Below, in pieces: positions 32,967 to 40,130 of a stretch of 64,000 nucleotides of DNA. The DNA lies in the NCBI GenBank assembly GCA_963756025.1, contig CAVWMF010000007.1, positions 930,001 through 994,000 of the forward strand, read 5' to 3'. A program made the position numbers and the translations under genes. Source of the DNA: Bog-473 sp963756025. Lineage in GTDB: Bacteria > Actinomycetota > Acidimicrobiia > Acidimicrobiales > RAAP-2. Every line of letters starts with the position of its first letter. The stretch's first letter is position 1. The notes below the pieces were generated by a model. That model did no database searches, had not been told where the DNA came from, and was given only the letters and a program-made list of their open reading frames with translations.

Positions 32967-34199
32967 TCAGTCTTGCGCTTCGGCGAAGAAATCGGCCAAA
33001 CGGGTCACGCCCTCCACGAGGTCGTCGTCACCCAACGCGTACGACATGCGGAAATACCCGGGCGCACCGAATGCCTCACCAGGCACGACAGCGACCTTGG
33101 CTTCGACGATGCACAGCTCGGCCAGCTCGGCGCTGGTCGACGGCCGATGGCCCCGGATGGACTTGCCCAGGAGACCCTTCACCGAGGGGAACGCATAGAA
33201 GGCCCCTTCGGGCTCCACGCAGACCACGCCTTCGATCTCATTGAGCATGCGGTGGATGGTCAGGCGGCGCCGGTCGAAGGCGGTGCGCATCATCACCACA
33301 TCCTCGAGCCCGCCCGAGACCGCCGCCAGGGCCGCTCGTTGGCTCACGTTGGAGACGTTGGAGGTCTCGTGGCTCTGGATGTTGGTCGCCGCAGTTATCG
33401 CGTCGAGAGGCCCGATGAGCCACCCCACCCGCCACCCGGTCATGGCATAGGTCTTGGCCACCCCGTTGACGACCAGGCAACGGTCGGCCAACTCCGGCAC
33501 CACGACGGGCATCGAATGGTGTTCGGCCCCGCCGTAGACCAGGTGCTCATAGATCTCGTCGGTCAGCACCCACAGGCCGTGCTCGGCCGCCCAGCGCCCG
33601 ATGGCCTCGATCTCGTCGCGCCGGTAGACCGCACCGGTCGGGTTGGACGGCGAGACGAAGAGCAGCGCCTTGGTCCGCGGCGTACGGGCCGCCTCGAGGT
33701 CCTCGACGGAGGACCGGAACCCGGTGCGCTCGTCCGAGACCACCACGACAGGAACCCCGCCCGCCAGAGCGATCGACTCGGGGTAGGTGGTCCAGAAGGG
33801 GGCGAGGACGATGATCTCGTCGCCCGGGTCGCACAGCACGGCGAAGGCGTTCGCTATGGCCTGCTTGCCGCCATTGGTCACCAGCACCTGCTGCGGCGTC
33901 ACCGAGAGGTGAGAGTCGCGCAGGGTCTTGGCAGCCAGCGCCTCGCGCAGGGCGGGGATCCCGCCGGTCGGCGTGTACCGGTGGTTGGCCGGGTCGCGGC
34001 AGGCCTCCACAGCTGCCTCGACGATGTGCGCCGGTGTCGGGAAGTCGGGCTCGCCGGCCCCGAAGCCGATCACGTGCTCGCCCGCCGCCTGCAGCGCCTT
34101 GGCCTTGGCGTCGACGGCCAGGGTGGCGGACGGCGCGACCGCAGCGGCTCGTCGTGAGATCCGGCGGTGTTGGGTCGGCGCGTCGGGAGTCGTCGTCAC
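32967..34199 (-). CDS. Aspartate aminotransferase (fold-type I, class Ib)
   Basis: This PLP enzyme transfers the amino group between aspartate and 2-oxoglutarate. Visible motifs are GFGAGEPDFPTP near the N terminus, LFVSPSNPTGAVY with the substrate-binding Asn, DEIYEHLVYGG with the PLP-binding Asp/Tyr, and the PLP lysine in VNGVAKTYAMTGWRVGW. I chose GTG 34199, giving 410 residues; the open frame reaches 34337 but overlaps serC on the other strand. The start codon is only 7 nt from that of divergent serC. Prephenate or other acceptor activity is possible in this class. Confidence 0.92.
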   Translation of the reverse strand: MTTTPDAPTQHRRISRRAAAVAPSATLAVDAKAKALQAAGEHVIGFGAGEPDFPTPAHIVEAAVEACRDPANHRYTPTGGIPALREALAAKTLRDSHLSVTPQQVLVTNGGKQAIANAFAVLCDPGDEIIVLAPFWTTYPESIALAGGVPVVVVSDERTGFRSSVEDLEAARTPRTKALLFVSPSNPTGAVYRRDEIEAIGRWAAEHGLWVLTDEIYEHLVYGGAEHHSMPVVVPELADRCLVVNGVAKTYAMTGWRVGWLIGPLDAITAATNIQSHETSNVSNVSQRAALAAVSGGLEDVVMMRTAFDRRRLTIHRMLNEIEGVVCVEPEGAFYAFPSVKGLLGKSIRGHRPSTSAELAELCIVEAKVAVVPGEAFGAPGYFRMSYALGDDDLVEGVTRLADFFAEAQD

Positions 34200-34206
34200 G
34201 GCTGTA

Positions 34207-35361
34207 ATGATTCCATACGTGCCCGATACCCCTGACATCACGATTCCCGCCGAATTGCGGCCGAGCGACGGCCGTTTCGGCGCTGGTCCCTCAAAAGTAC
34301 GCCCCGAGCAGATGGCGGCGTTGGCCGAGGTCTCCACGACCTATCTCGGCACCAGCCACCGCCAGAAGACCGTCAAGTCGCAGGTCGGGCGGGTGCGGGC
34401 CGGGTTCCGCCAGCTCTTCTCCCTTCCCGACGGCTACGAGGTCGTGCTGGGCAACGGGGGGACGACCTGCTTCTGGGATGCCGCCACCTTCGGGCTGATC
34501 GAAGCCCAGAGCCAGCATCTGAGCTTCGGCGAGTTCTCCTCGAAATTCGCCTCGTGCGCCGCCGCCGCCCCGCACCTCAAGGACCCCCAGATCATTTCGT
34601 CCGAGGTCGGCACGCACCCCCTCCCCGTGGCCGACGGCGCGGTCGACCTCTACGCCCTCACCCACAACGAGACGTCGACCGGCGTGGCCATGCCCATCCG
34701 CCGGCCCGTCGGGGCGGACCTCCCCGCCGACGGGGGCGGTCTGGTGGCGGTGGACGCCACGTCAGGCGCCGGTGGGCTCCGGGTGGAGGCCGGCGAATTC
34801 GACGTGTACTACCTGGCCCCGCAGAAGTGCTTCGCCAGCGATGGGGGCCTCTGGATCGCTCTCATGTCGCCCGCCGCGCTCGAGCGCGTCGAGCGGATCT
34901 CGGCCTCGGGACGTTGGATCCCCACCTTCCTCGACCTCAAGACCGCGGTCGACAACTCCGTGCTCGACCAGACCTACAACACGCCGGCGCTGGCCACGAT
35001 CTTCCTGCTGGCCGAGCAACTCGACTGGATGAACGGGAACGGTGGTCTGGAATGGACCACCTCCCGGTGCGACCGCTCGGCCGAAATTCTGTACACCTGG
35101 GCCGAGCAGTCCGGCTTCGCGCGCCCGTTCGTCGAGAATCCCCTGCAGCGCAGCCACGTCATCGGCACCATCGACTTCGTCGACGCGGTTGACGCGGCCG
35201 CGGTGGCGGCGATCCTGCGGGCCAACGGGATCGTGGACACCGAGCCCTACCGTAAGCTCGGGCGCAACCAGCTGCGCGTCGCCATGTTCCCCGCCATCGA
35301 GCCTGACGACGTCGCCTCGCTGTGCGCCTGCATCACCTATGTCGTCGGAGCGCTGGCCTGA
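34207..35361 (+). CDS. serC: Phosphoserine aminotransferase
   Basis: SerC converts 3-phosphohydroxypyruvate to phosphoserine, the step after SerA. The product resembles the actinobacterial SerC type: FGAGPSKVRPEQMAALAEVS, GNGGTTCFWDAATFGLI, HNETSTGVAMP, VDATSGAGGL and the PLP lysine in YLAPQKCFASDGGLW. ATG 34207 gives 384 residues; GTG 34219 is an alternative that would widen the tiny gap to aspC. Together with serA it gives two of the three serine steps; serB is not in the window. Confidence 0.94.
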   Translation: MIPYVPDTPDITIPAELRPSDGRFGAGPSKVRPEQMAALAEVSTTYLGTSHRQKTVKSQVGRVRAGFRQLFSLPDGYEVVLGNGGTTCFWDAATFGLIEAQSQHLSFGEFSSKFASCAAAAPHLKDPQIISSEVGTHPLPVADGAVDLYALTHNETSTGVAMPIRRPVGADLPADGGGLVAVDATSGAGGLRVEAGEFDVYYLAPQKCFASDGGLWIALMSPAALERVERISASGRWIPTFLDLKTAVDNSVLDQTYNTPALATIFLLAEQLDWMNGNGGLEWTTSRCDRSAEILYTWAEQSGFARPFVENPLQRSHVIGTIDFVDAVDAAAVAAILRANGIVDTEPYRKLGRNQLRVAMFPAIEPDDVASLCACITYVVGALA

Positions 35362-35404
35362 CGCTCGTCTCCGAAGGCGACCGGCGAGGCGACCGGCGAG
35401 ATGA

Positions 35405-35659
35405 TCAGCCGGCGCGGGCGGCGATGCGCCGCAACGGTGGGAGCGTCGGTGGCGGCTGCTGACGGGGTGGCAGGTCGTCGAGGAGCTCGACCGTGGCCGC
35501 CGTAATCAGCCGCACGGCCCGCTCGAACGCTTCCTCAGTGCGGGGCGCTGTCTTCTGCACACCGCTGACCTTGCGGACGTACTGGCGGGCCGCCGCCTCG
35601 ATCTCCTCGGGTGTGGCGGTGGGCTCGAGGCCTCTGAGCGTCGTAATGTTTCGGCACAT
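35405..35659 (-). CDS. DUF2277 family protein
   Basis: The 84-residue protein starts MCRNITTLRGLEPTATPEEI and continues with ARQYVRKVSGVQKTAPRTEE and AFERAVRLITAATVELLDDL, matching DUF2277 closely. The family is small, mostly alpha-helical and cytosolic, with no known function; the Cys at position 2 is invariant in members I recall. The C terminus here is a Pro/Arg-rich tail. It stands alone, convergent with serC. Confidence 0.88.
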   Translation of the reverse strand: MCRNITTLRGLEPTATPEEIEAAARQYVRKVSGVQKTAPRTEEAFERAVRLITAATVELLDDLPPRQQPPPTLPPLRRIAARAG

Positions 35660-35736
35660 GTCCGAAGGCTACGACCGCGCGCTCCACCGAGGCGAACGGT
35701 CTCGTCACCGGCCCTGCGGCAGAGCAGGTCAGCGGC

Positions 35737-36414
35737 TCAGTAGCTCAGTTCGGCGTACCAGTCCCCGCGGCCCCGCGGTGTGAGGTCGAGAAGATGCCAG
35801 ATCGGGTTGAGGAGATCGATGCCCCGCTCCCCGACGTCGTCGGCCATTCTCGGATGGGCCGAGTAGAAGTGTCGAGGCGTTCCGTCGGCGTCCAGCGTGA
35901 AGACCGAGACGGTGGAGTCCTGGGCCCCATCTGCATCCTCGGCCCCCAGGTCGTACTGGAACGTGTTGTCGCCGCAACTGAGGAGCCGGAGCCTGTGCCA
36001 GCCGCGGGCACGCGCATGGTCCCGTAGCGGCGCAGGATCGGCCGCCGCGACCACGGCGAAGTCGACATTCTGGGCCAGGTGCCCAACCACGCCGTTGAAA
36101 CCGTCCACCCAACAGGTACACATCGGGCACGGGGTCGTGTGCTCCTTGCCGTACATCAGGTGGTAGATGATCAGCGGCCGTCCGGGCGAGGTGAACAGCT
36201 CGCTCAGCCGCACCTCGGTCACCGGCATGTCGCCGTCGTCGAGGTCGGGAGGTCCTTCTGCGAAGACGTAGTCCTCGAGTGCGATCCCCGCCGGAAGCTC
36301 TCGGCGCAGCTCGGCCACACGCTCGCGGTGGCGCATGAGCTCGATCTCCGCGCGTCGGAGCTCTTCCCGCTGCGCTACGTACTCTGGCGACTCGGTCAGC
36401 CTGGTCACATCCAC
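35737..36414 (-). CDS. DUF899 family thioredoxin-like protein
   Basis: The protein begins with a helical region (EYVAQREELRRAEIELMRHR), typical of DUF899, followed by a thioredoxin-like domain. The diagnostic segment is LIIYHLMYGKEHTTPCPMCT with a CPMC redox motif, then WVDGFNGVVGHLAQNVDFAV. The C-terminal DLLNPIWHLLDLTPRGRGDW is also conserved in the family. GTG 36414 gives 225 residues; the frame opens at 36474. Members are presumed oxidoreductases without a defined partner. It is divergent from the VOC gene at 36482. Confidence 0.88.
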   Translation of the reverse strand: MDVTRLTESPEYVAQREELRRAEIELMRHRERVAELRRELPAGIALEDYVFAEGPPDLDDGDMPVTEVRLSELFTSPGRPLIIYHLMYGKEHTTPCPMCTCWVDGFNGVVGHLAQNVDFAVVAAADPAPLRDHARARGWHRLRLLSCGDNTFQYDLGAEDADGAQDSTVSVFTLDADGTPRHFYSAHPRMADDVGERGIDLLNPIWHLLDLTPRGRGDWYAELSY

Positions 36415-36481
36415 ACAGATCCCCTTCGACGCTTCGACGCTACCAATCGCAGACGGCGGCTCGAGCCGCGACAATGAAGCC

Positions 36482-36880
36482 GTGCTTGGTCATCTCGGCC
36501 TCAATGTGCCCGACATCGATGCAGCTCGGGCGTACTACGGCGACGTCCTGCCTCTCCTCGGCTACGAGCCGTTCCTGTCCGAGGAAGACGGCTTCGCTTA
36601 CATGCCGGCACTGGGCAAGCGGGGCGTCTACCTGTTCTTCTATCCGGCGTCCGTCGAAGGTGGGTACTCACGACAGCTCCCCGGGCTCCAGCACCTGGCG
36701 TTCATCGTCCCTACCCGCACGGCCGTGCGGCGGGTCCATGATCGGGTTGTCGAACTGGGCAGTGAGGTTCTCCATGTCGCCCAGGAGTTCCCGCAGTACC
36801 CACCGCCCTACTTCGCCACCTTCTGGCTCGACCCCTTCGGCTTCATGCTCGAGGCGGTGTGCCACCACGAGCGGGAGTGA
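36482..36880 (+). CDS. VOC-family (glyoxalase-like) protein
   Basis: The 132-residue product has the VOC fold: VLGHLGLNVPDIDAARAYYG opens the first module, GLQHLAFIVPTRTAVRRVHD opens the second, and FATFWLDPFGFMLEAVCHH ends it with the usual metal-site Glu. GTG 36482 is chosen because the fold begins at once; the frame extends upstream into the region antisense to the DUF899 start. The substrate is not identifiable. It converges on the DUF4097 gene with a 13-nt gap. Confidence 0.85.
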   Translation: MLGHLGLNVPDIDAARAYYGDVLPLLGYEPFLSEEDGFAYMPALGKRGVYLFFYPASVEGGYSRQLPGLQHLAFIVPTRTAVRRVHDRVVELGSEVLHVAQEFPQYPPPYFATFWLDPFGFMLEAVCHHERE

Positions 36881-36893
36881 GGAGGTAACGACC

Positions 36894-37766
36894 TCAGCGA
36901 ACGAACGCTTCGACGCCCCGCCTGATGAGGACATCACCCGACACGCTCTTGAGGGTGAGCGCAATGCGGGGCTGCTCATGGGCGATCGTCGGTGCCTCGT
37001 CCAAAGGGATATCGGAATGGACGCTCCCCGACACCGACTCCGCGTCCACGAGCAATGTCGCGCCCCGGGCGATGCCCACGTCGATCTTCCCCGAGACCGA
37101 CCGGATCTGTGCGTTTCCCTCGGTGATCGAAAGCACCTGGACGCCTCCCGACACGACAACGACCTTCACGTCGCCCGACACATCGCCGAGCCGGACATCA
37201 CCCGACGTGACCCGAATGTCCATGGGGCCGCTGGACGCGCCGACCTCGACGTCGCTCGAGACGGTCGTCACCGAAGCCGGGCCCTCGACCCGCACACAAC
37301 GCAGGTCGCCCGCGGCCGAGTGCATCCGCAGCGCACCGCCGACGGTGCCCACCTCGACGTCGCCGCTCGCCGTCTTGACCCGCAGTTCCGCCACATCGTC
37401 CGCCGTGAGGGTCCCGCTGGCCGTCTTGACGTTGGCCCGGCCGAGCGACCCGTTGAGCTCGACGTCCGCCGAGGCAGATACCACCCGCACGTCACTGCCC
37501 GGGGGGACGTCGACGCGCACGGTGATCCCGTTGCGCCGGATGAACTTCATCCCGTGCACCCGTGGAATTTTCACGACAACGATGTCACGTCCCCCGTTCC
37601 GGCGGGTCTCGACGGTGGCGCGTTCCACCAGCTCGCGCCCTCCCGCCGTCTCGGCAGTGAGCGACACCTGGGACGAATCGCCGGCACGCCCGGTGACGAC
37701 CGTCGAGCCGACGTCGTTGTGCACGAACACGAACACCGGATGCGGCGTGGCAAATGTCTGTTCCAT
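36894..37766 (-). CDS. DUF4097-family beta-helix (putative adhesin-like) protein
   Basis: The 290-residue protein is built from repeating short beta strands with the recurring motif SGDV/SGxV (TASGDVEVGTVGG, VTSGDVRLGDVSGDVKVV, SVSGKIDVG, VSGSVHSD, SVSGDVLIRRG), as in the DUF4097 beta-helix family. No signal peptide or membrane helix is present, so it is probably cytosolic despite the family's adhesin label. ATG 37766 is preceded by the ribbon-helix-helix gene 14 nt upstream, forming a two-gene unit. Function unknown. Confidence 0.88.
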   Translation of the reverse strand: MEQTFATPHPVFVFVHNDVGSTVVTGRAGDSSQVSLTAETAGGRELVERATVETRRNGGRDIVVVKIPRVHGMKFIRRNGITVRVDVPPGSDVRVVSASADVELNGSLGRANVKTASGTLTADDVAELRVKTASGDVEVGTVGGALRMHSAAGDLRCVRVEGPASVTTVSSDVEVGASSGPMDIRVTSGDVRLGDVSGDVKVVVVSGGVQVLSITEGNAQIRSVSGKIDVGIARGATLLVDAESVSGSVHSDIPLDEAPTIAHEQPRIALTLKSVSGDVLIRRGVEAFVR

Positions 37767-37780
37767 GGGAATCCTTTCTC

Positions 37781-38233
37781 TCAACTCGTCCCGTAGCCGC
37801 GCAGGCGCGAGCCGCCGCGGCCGCTGCGGACCTTCGATGCCGACGTCCCCCGTTCGAGGGTGCGCAGGATCCAGCTGTTGACCGAGAGCCCCTCGCTCCC
37901 CGCGCTCTCCTCGACCCGGGACTTGAGCTGGTCGGAGAGACGAAGGGTGATGCGGGCGGACTGTTCAGCCTCGGGTTCGGGCGTCTGTGTGCGCTCGTCG
38001 ATGTAGGCGAATTCGACATCGTCGCCCACGAGGCGGATTTCGACGCGACCCTCAGGGAGCTCACCCGACACTTCCGCCGCTACCTCGGTCACGAGGTCCA
38101 AAATCCGGCTCGGGGCCGAACGGGCGACCATGGCGGCGATGCGGTCTGCCACTTCGGCCACCGTCTCGTCGCCCAGCTCGCCGACCGCGGCCACGTCCGA
38201 GCGCAGACCCTCGACGACCAGTGACATCTTCAT
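37781..38233 (-). CDS. Ribbon-helix-helix regulator, probably autoregulatory, paired with DUF4097
   Basis: The 150-residue protein has a ribbon-helix-helix DNA-binding domain at about 91-130 (SARITLRLSDQLKSRVEESA then LSVNSWILRTLERG), the Arc/CopG/toposomal HicB-type fold. The N-terminal 80 residues are helical followed by a strand pair (GRVEIRLVGDDVEFAYID) and may dimerise or bind the DUF4097 partner. The C terminus is basic and glycine-rich. The TGACA half-sites just upstream of the gene make autoregulation likely. Confidence 0.82.
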   Translation of the reverse strand: MKMSLVVEGLRSDVAAVGELGDETVAEVADRIAAMVARSAPSRILDLVTEVAAEVSGELPEGRVEIRLVGDDVEFAYIDERTQTPEPEAEQSARITLRLSDQLKSRVEESAGSEGLSVNSWILRTLERGTSASKVRSGRGGSRLRGYGTS

Positions 38234-38235
38234 AG

Positions 38236-38262
38236 TGTCAGTATGACATCACTCTGATGTCA
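38236..38262. promoter_or_regulatory. Tandem TGACA half-sites, operator for the ribbon-helix-helix regulator
   Basis: TGTCA-GTA-TGACATCA-CTC-TGATGTCA contains three half-sites in alternating orientation, each separated by 3 nt. The inner pair forms a perfect 8-bp dyad (38244-38262). It starts 3 nt upstream of the regulator start codon and is in a locally AT-richer patch that should include the promoter. Arrays of short half-sites are typical for Arc/CopG-like repressors. Confidence 0.6.
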
Positions 38263-38336
38263 TAGCAAGGCCTACCCACTCCGCCCACTCGCTCTCCAGA
38301 TATGGCGGAAGGGCTATGACAGTGGGGGGGCGGGTA

Positions 38337-38385
38337 CCTCTGAAAACGGAACGCTGAGAGCATCTAGGTGGTCAGTTTTCACAGG
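38337..38385. repeat. Imperfect 11-bp inverted repeat in the gap upstream of ilvC's stop
   Basis: CCTCTGAAAAC (38337-38347) and GTTTTCACAGG (38375-38385) match as an inverted repeat at ten of eleven positions, 27 nt apart. The surrounding 250-bp region (38263-38513) has no ORF, terminator or RNA gene that I can support. The ends resemble remnants of an insertion-sequence terminus, but there is no transposase fragment. It could also be a regulatory stem. Confidence 0.35.
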
Positions 38386-38513
38386 TGGAGGACGGCGGGG
38401 CCCCGAGCACCTGATCCCACTCGCCGCGCGATCGCAGGGGGTGCCGCCCGCCTCTCGGGACGTCGGGCGGTGTAGTGCCACCCTCAGGTTGCCTGTGACT
38501 GCTGCGGAGCGGG

Positions 38514-39539
38514 CTACCCTCCTGAAGCGTCCTGGACCCGGGTCTTGCCGGCGGAGATGAACGGCATCATGCCGCGCAGCTCCTGCCCGATCTTTTCAAT
38601 GGGGTGTGCCTGGCCTTCCTTGCGCAACGCCTCGAAGTTAGGGCGACCCGCCTTATTCTCGGCGATCCACTCCTCGGCGAACGCGCCGCTCTTGATCTCG
38701 TCGAGGATCGTCTGCATCTCCGCCCGCACGGCAGCATTGATGACCCGTGGCCCCCGCGTGACGTCGCCGTACTCGGCGGTGTCCGAGATCGAATAGCGCA
38801 TGCCGGCGATCCCCTGCTCGTACATGAGGTCGACAATGAGCTTGAGCTCGTGCAGGCATTCGAAGTAGGCGGACTCGGGCTGGTATCCCGCATCGACGAG
38901 CGTCTCGAACCCGGCCGTCACCAGGGCGGTCAACCCGCCGCAGAGCACCACCTGCTCACCAAAGAGGTCGGTCTCGGTCTCCTCGTCGAACGTGGTGTCG
39001 AGCACGCCGGCCCGGGTGGCCCCGATCGCGTGCGCATAGGACAGGGCCAGTTCACGCGCCTTGCCCGTCGCGTCCTGGTGGACCGCGATGAGGGAGGGCA
39101 CGCCGCCCCCTTCGGTGTAGGTGCGGCGCACCAGGTGTCCGGGGCCCTTGGGCGCCACCATGGCCACGTCGACGCCGGCCGGGGGGACGATCTGGCCGAA
39201 ACGGATGTTGAAGCCGTGGGCGAACATGAGGCAATCGCCCTCGTTGAGGTGCGGTGCGACATGCTCGTCGTACGCCGCCTTCTGCTCGGTGTCGGGGAGC
39301 AGGATCATGATCACGTCCGCTTCGGCAGCCGCGTCGGCCAGGGTCGTCACCCGGAGTCCGGCCTCCTCCGCCTTGCGCCTGCTGCTCGATCCCTCACGCA
39401 GGGCGACCCGGACATCGACGCCCGACTCGAGCAGGTTGAGCGCATGGGCGTGCCCCTGTGACCCGTAGCCCAAGATGGCCACCTTGCGGCCGGCGATCAG
39501 GCTGGGGTCAGCGTCGGATTCGTAGTACATCGTGGCCAT
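38514..39539 (-). CDS. ilvC: Ketol-acid reductoisomerase (NADP+)
   Basis: IlvC isomerises and reduces acetolactate and acetohydroxybutyrate. The 341-residue class I enzyme has the dinucleotide motif VAILGYGSQGHAHALNLLES, MVAPKGPGHLVRRTYTEGGG in the knotted domain, and metal ligands in DLFGEQVVLCGGL and ECLHELKLIVDLMYEQG. ATG 39539 gives the standard start MATMYYESDAD; the open frame to 39590 adds residues not seen in the family. It is the last gene of ilvB-ilvN-ilvC, 54 nt after ilvN. Confidence 0.97.
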   Translation of the reverse strand: MATMYYESDADPSLIAGRKVAILGYGSQGHAHALNLLESGVDVRVALREGSSSRRKAEEAGLRVTTLADAAAEADVIMILLPDTEQKAAYDEHVAPHLNEGDCLMFAHGFNIRFGQIVPPAGVDVAMVAPKGPGHLVRRTYTEGGGVPSLIAVHQDATGKARELALSYAHAIGATRAGVLDTTFDEETETDLFGEQVVLCGGLTALVTAGFETLVDAGYQPESAYFECLHELKLIVDLMYEQGIAGMRYSISDTAEYGDVTRGPRVINAAVRAEMQTILDEIKSGAFAEEWIAENKAGRPNFEALRKEGQAHPIEKIGQELRGMMPFISAGKTRVQDASGG

Positions 39540-39593
39540 GGTGTGCTCTTTCTCTCGTTCGATTGCGATGACATGCGACTGCAGGGGCAAAAA

Positions 39594-40130
39594 TCAGTGA
39601 CGGTCAAGCTTAGGCAGGGCCACCCGCCCTGTTCGTTGGAGTTCGACGACCGTGTACTGCTCCAAGAGGCCCTCGAAGTCGTCGATCTTCTCGGGGCGGC
39701 CGGCCAGCATGACCGTGAGCTGCGCCGCGCCAACGCTGACCACTTCCCCGCCGAACACCCCCACGAGCTGGATGACCTCCGAGCGCTCGGAGGGACCGAC
39801 CGCGATAGTCACGAGGAGCAACTCCCGTTCGACGGCCTCGGACGGTGAGAGCTCTCCGATGGAGACCACGTTGACCAGCTTGTCCAACTGCATGATCACC
39901 TGTTCGAGCGGCGCAGACTCGACGTCCACGACGATGGTGATCCGGCTGAAGTGCTCGTGCTCGTCGGCCGGGGCGACCGCCAACGAGTAGATGTTGAAGC
40001 CGCGCCGGCTGAACAAGCCTGCGACCCGCGAGAGGACGCCTGCCTTGTTCTCCACGAGCACCGAGAGGATGTGGTGGCGCGGTTTGCCCGGCCTCCCCCG
40101 GTGCAGCGGGCTCACATTGGCCGCGCTCAT
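39594..40130 (-). CDS. ilvN: Acetolactate synthase small (regulatory) subunit
   Basis: IlvN activates the large subunit and confers valine feedback inhibition. The 178-residue protein has the N-terminal ACT domain HILSVLVENKAGVLSRVAGL followed by FSRRGFNIYSLAVAP, and the C-terminal domain with RELLLVTIAVGPSERSEVIQ and the GRPEKIDDFEGLL stretch. It starts within the ilvB stop codon (4-nt overlap), so translation of the two subunits is coupled. It shares the ilvB attenuator. Confidence 0.97.
   Translation of the reverse strand: MSAANVSPLHRGRPGKPRHHILSVLVENKAGVLSRVAGLFSRRGFNIYSLAVAPADEHEHFSRITIVVDVESAPLEQVIMQLDKLVNVVSIGELSPSEAVERELLLVTIAVGPSERSEVIQLVGVFGGEVVSVGAAQLTVMLAGRPEKIDDFEGLLEQYTVVELQRTGRVALPKLDRH

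Noticed and set aside
38263..38513. Possible tRNA or small RNA gene in the gap before ilvC
   Set aside because: No cloverleaf, no CCA-like end and no promoter-terminator pair could be found.
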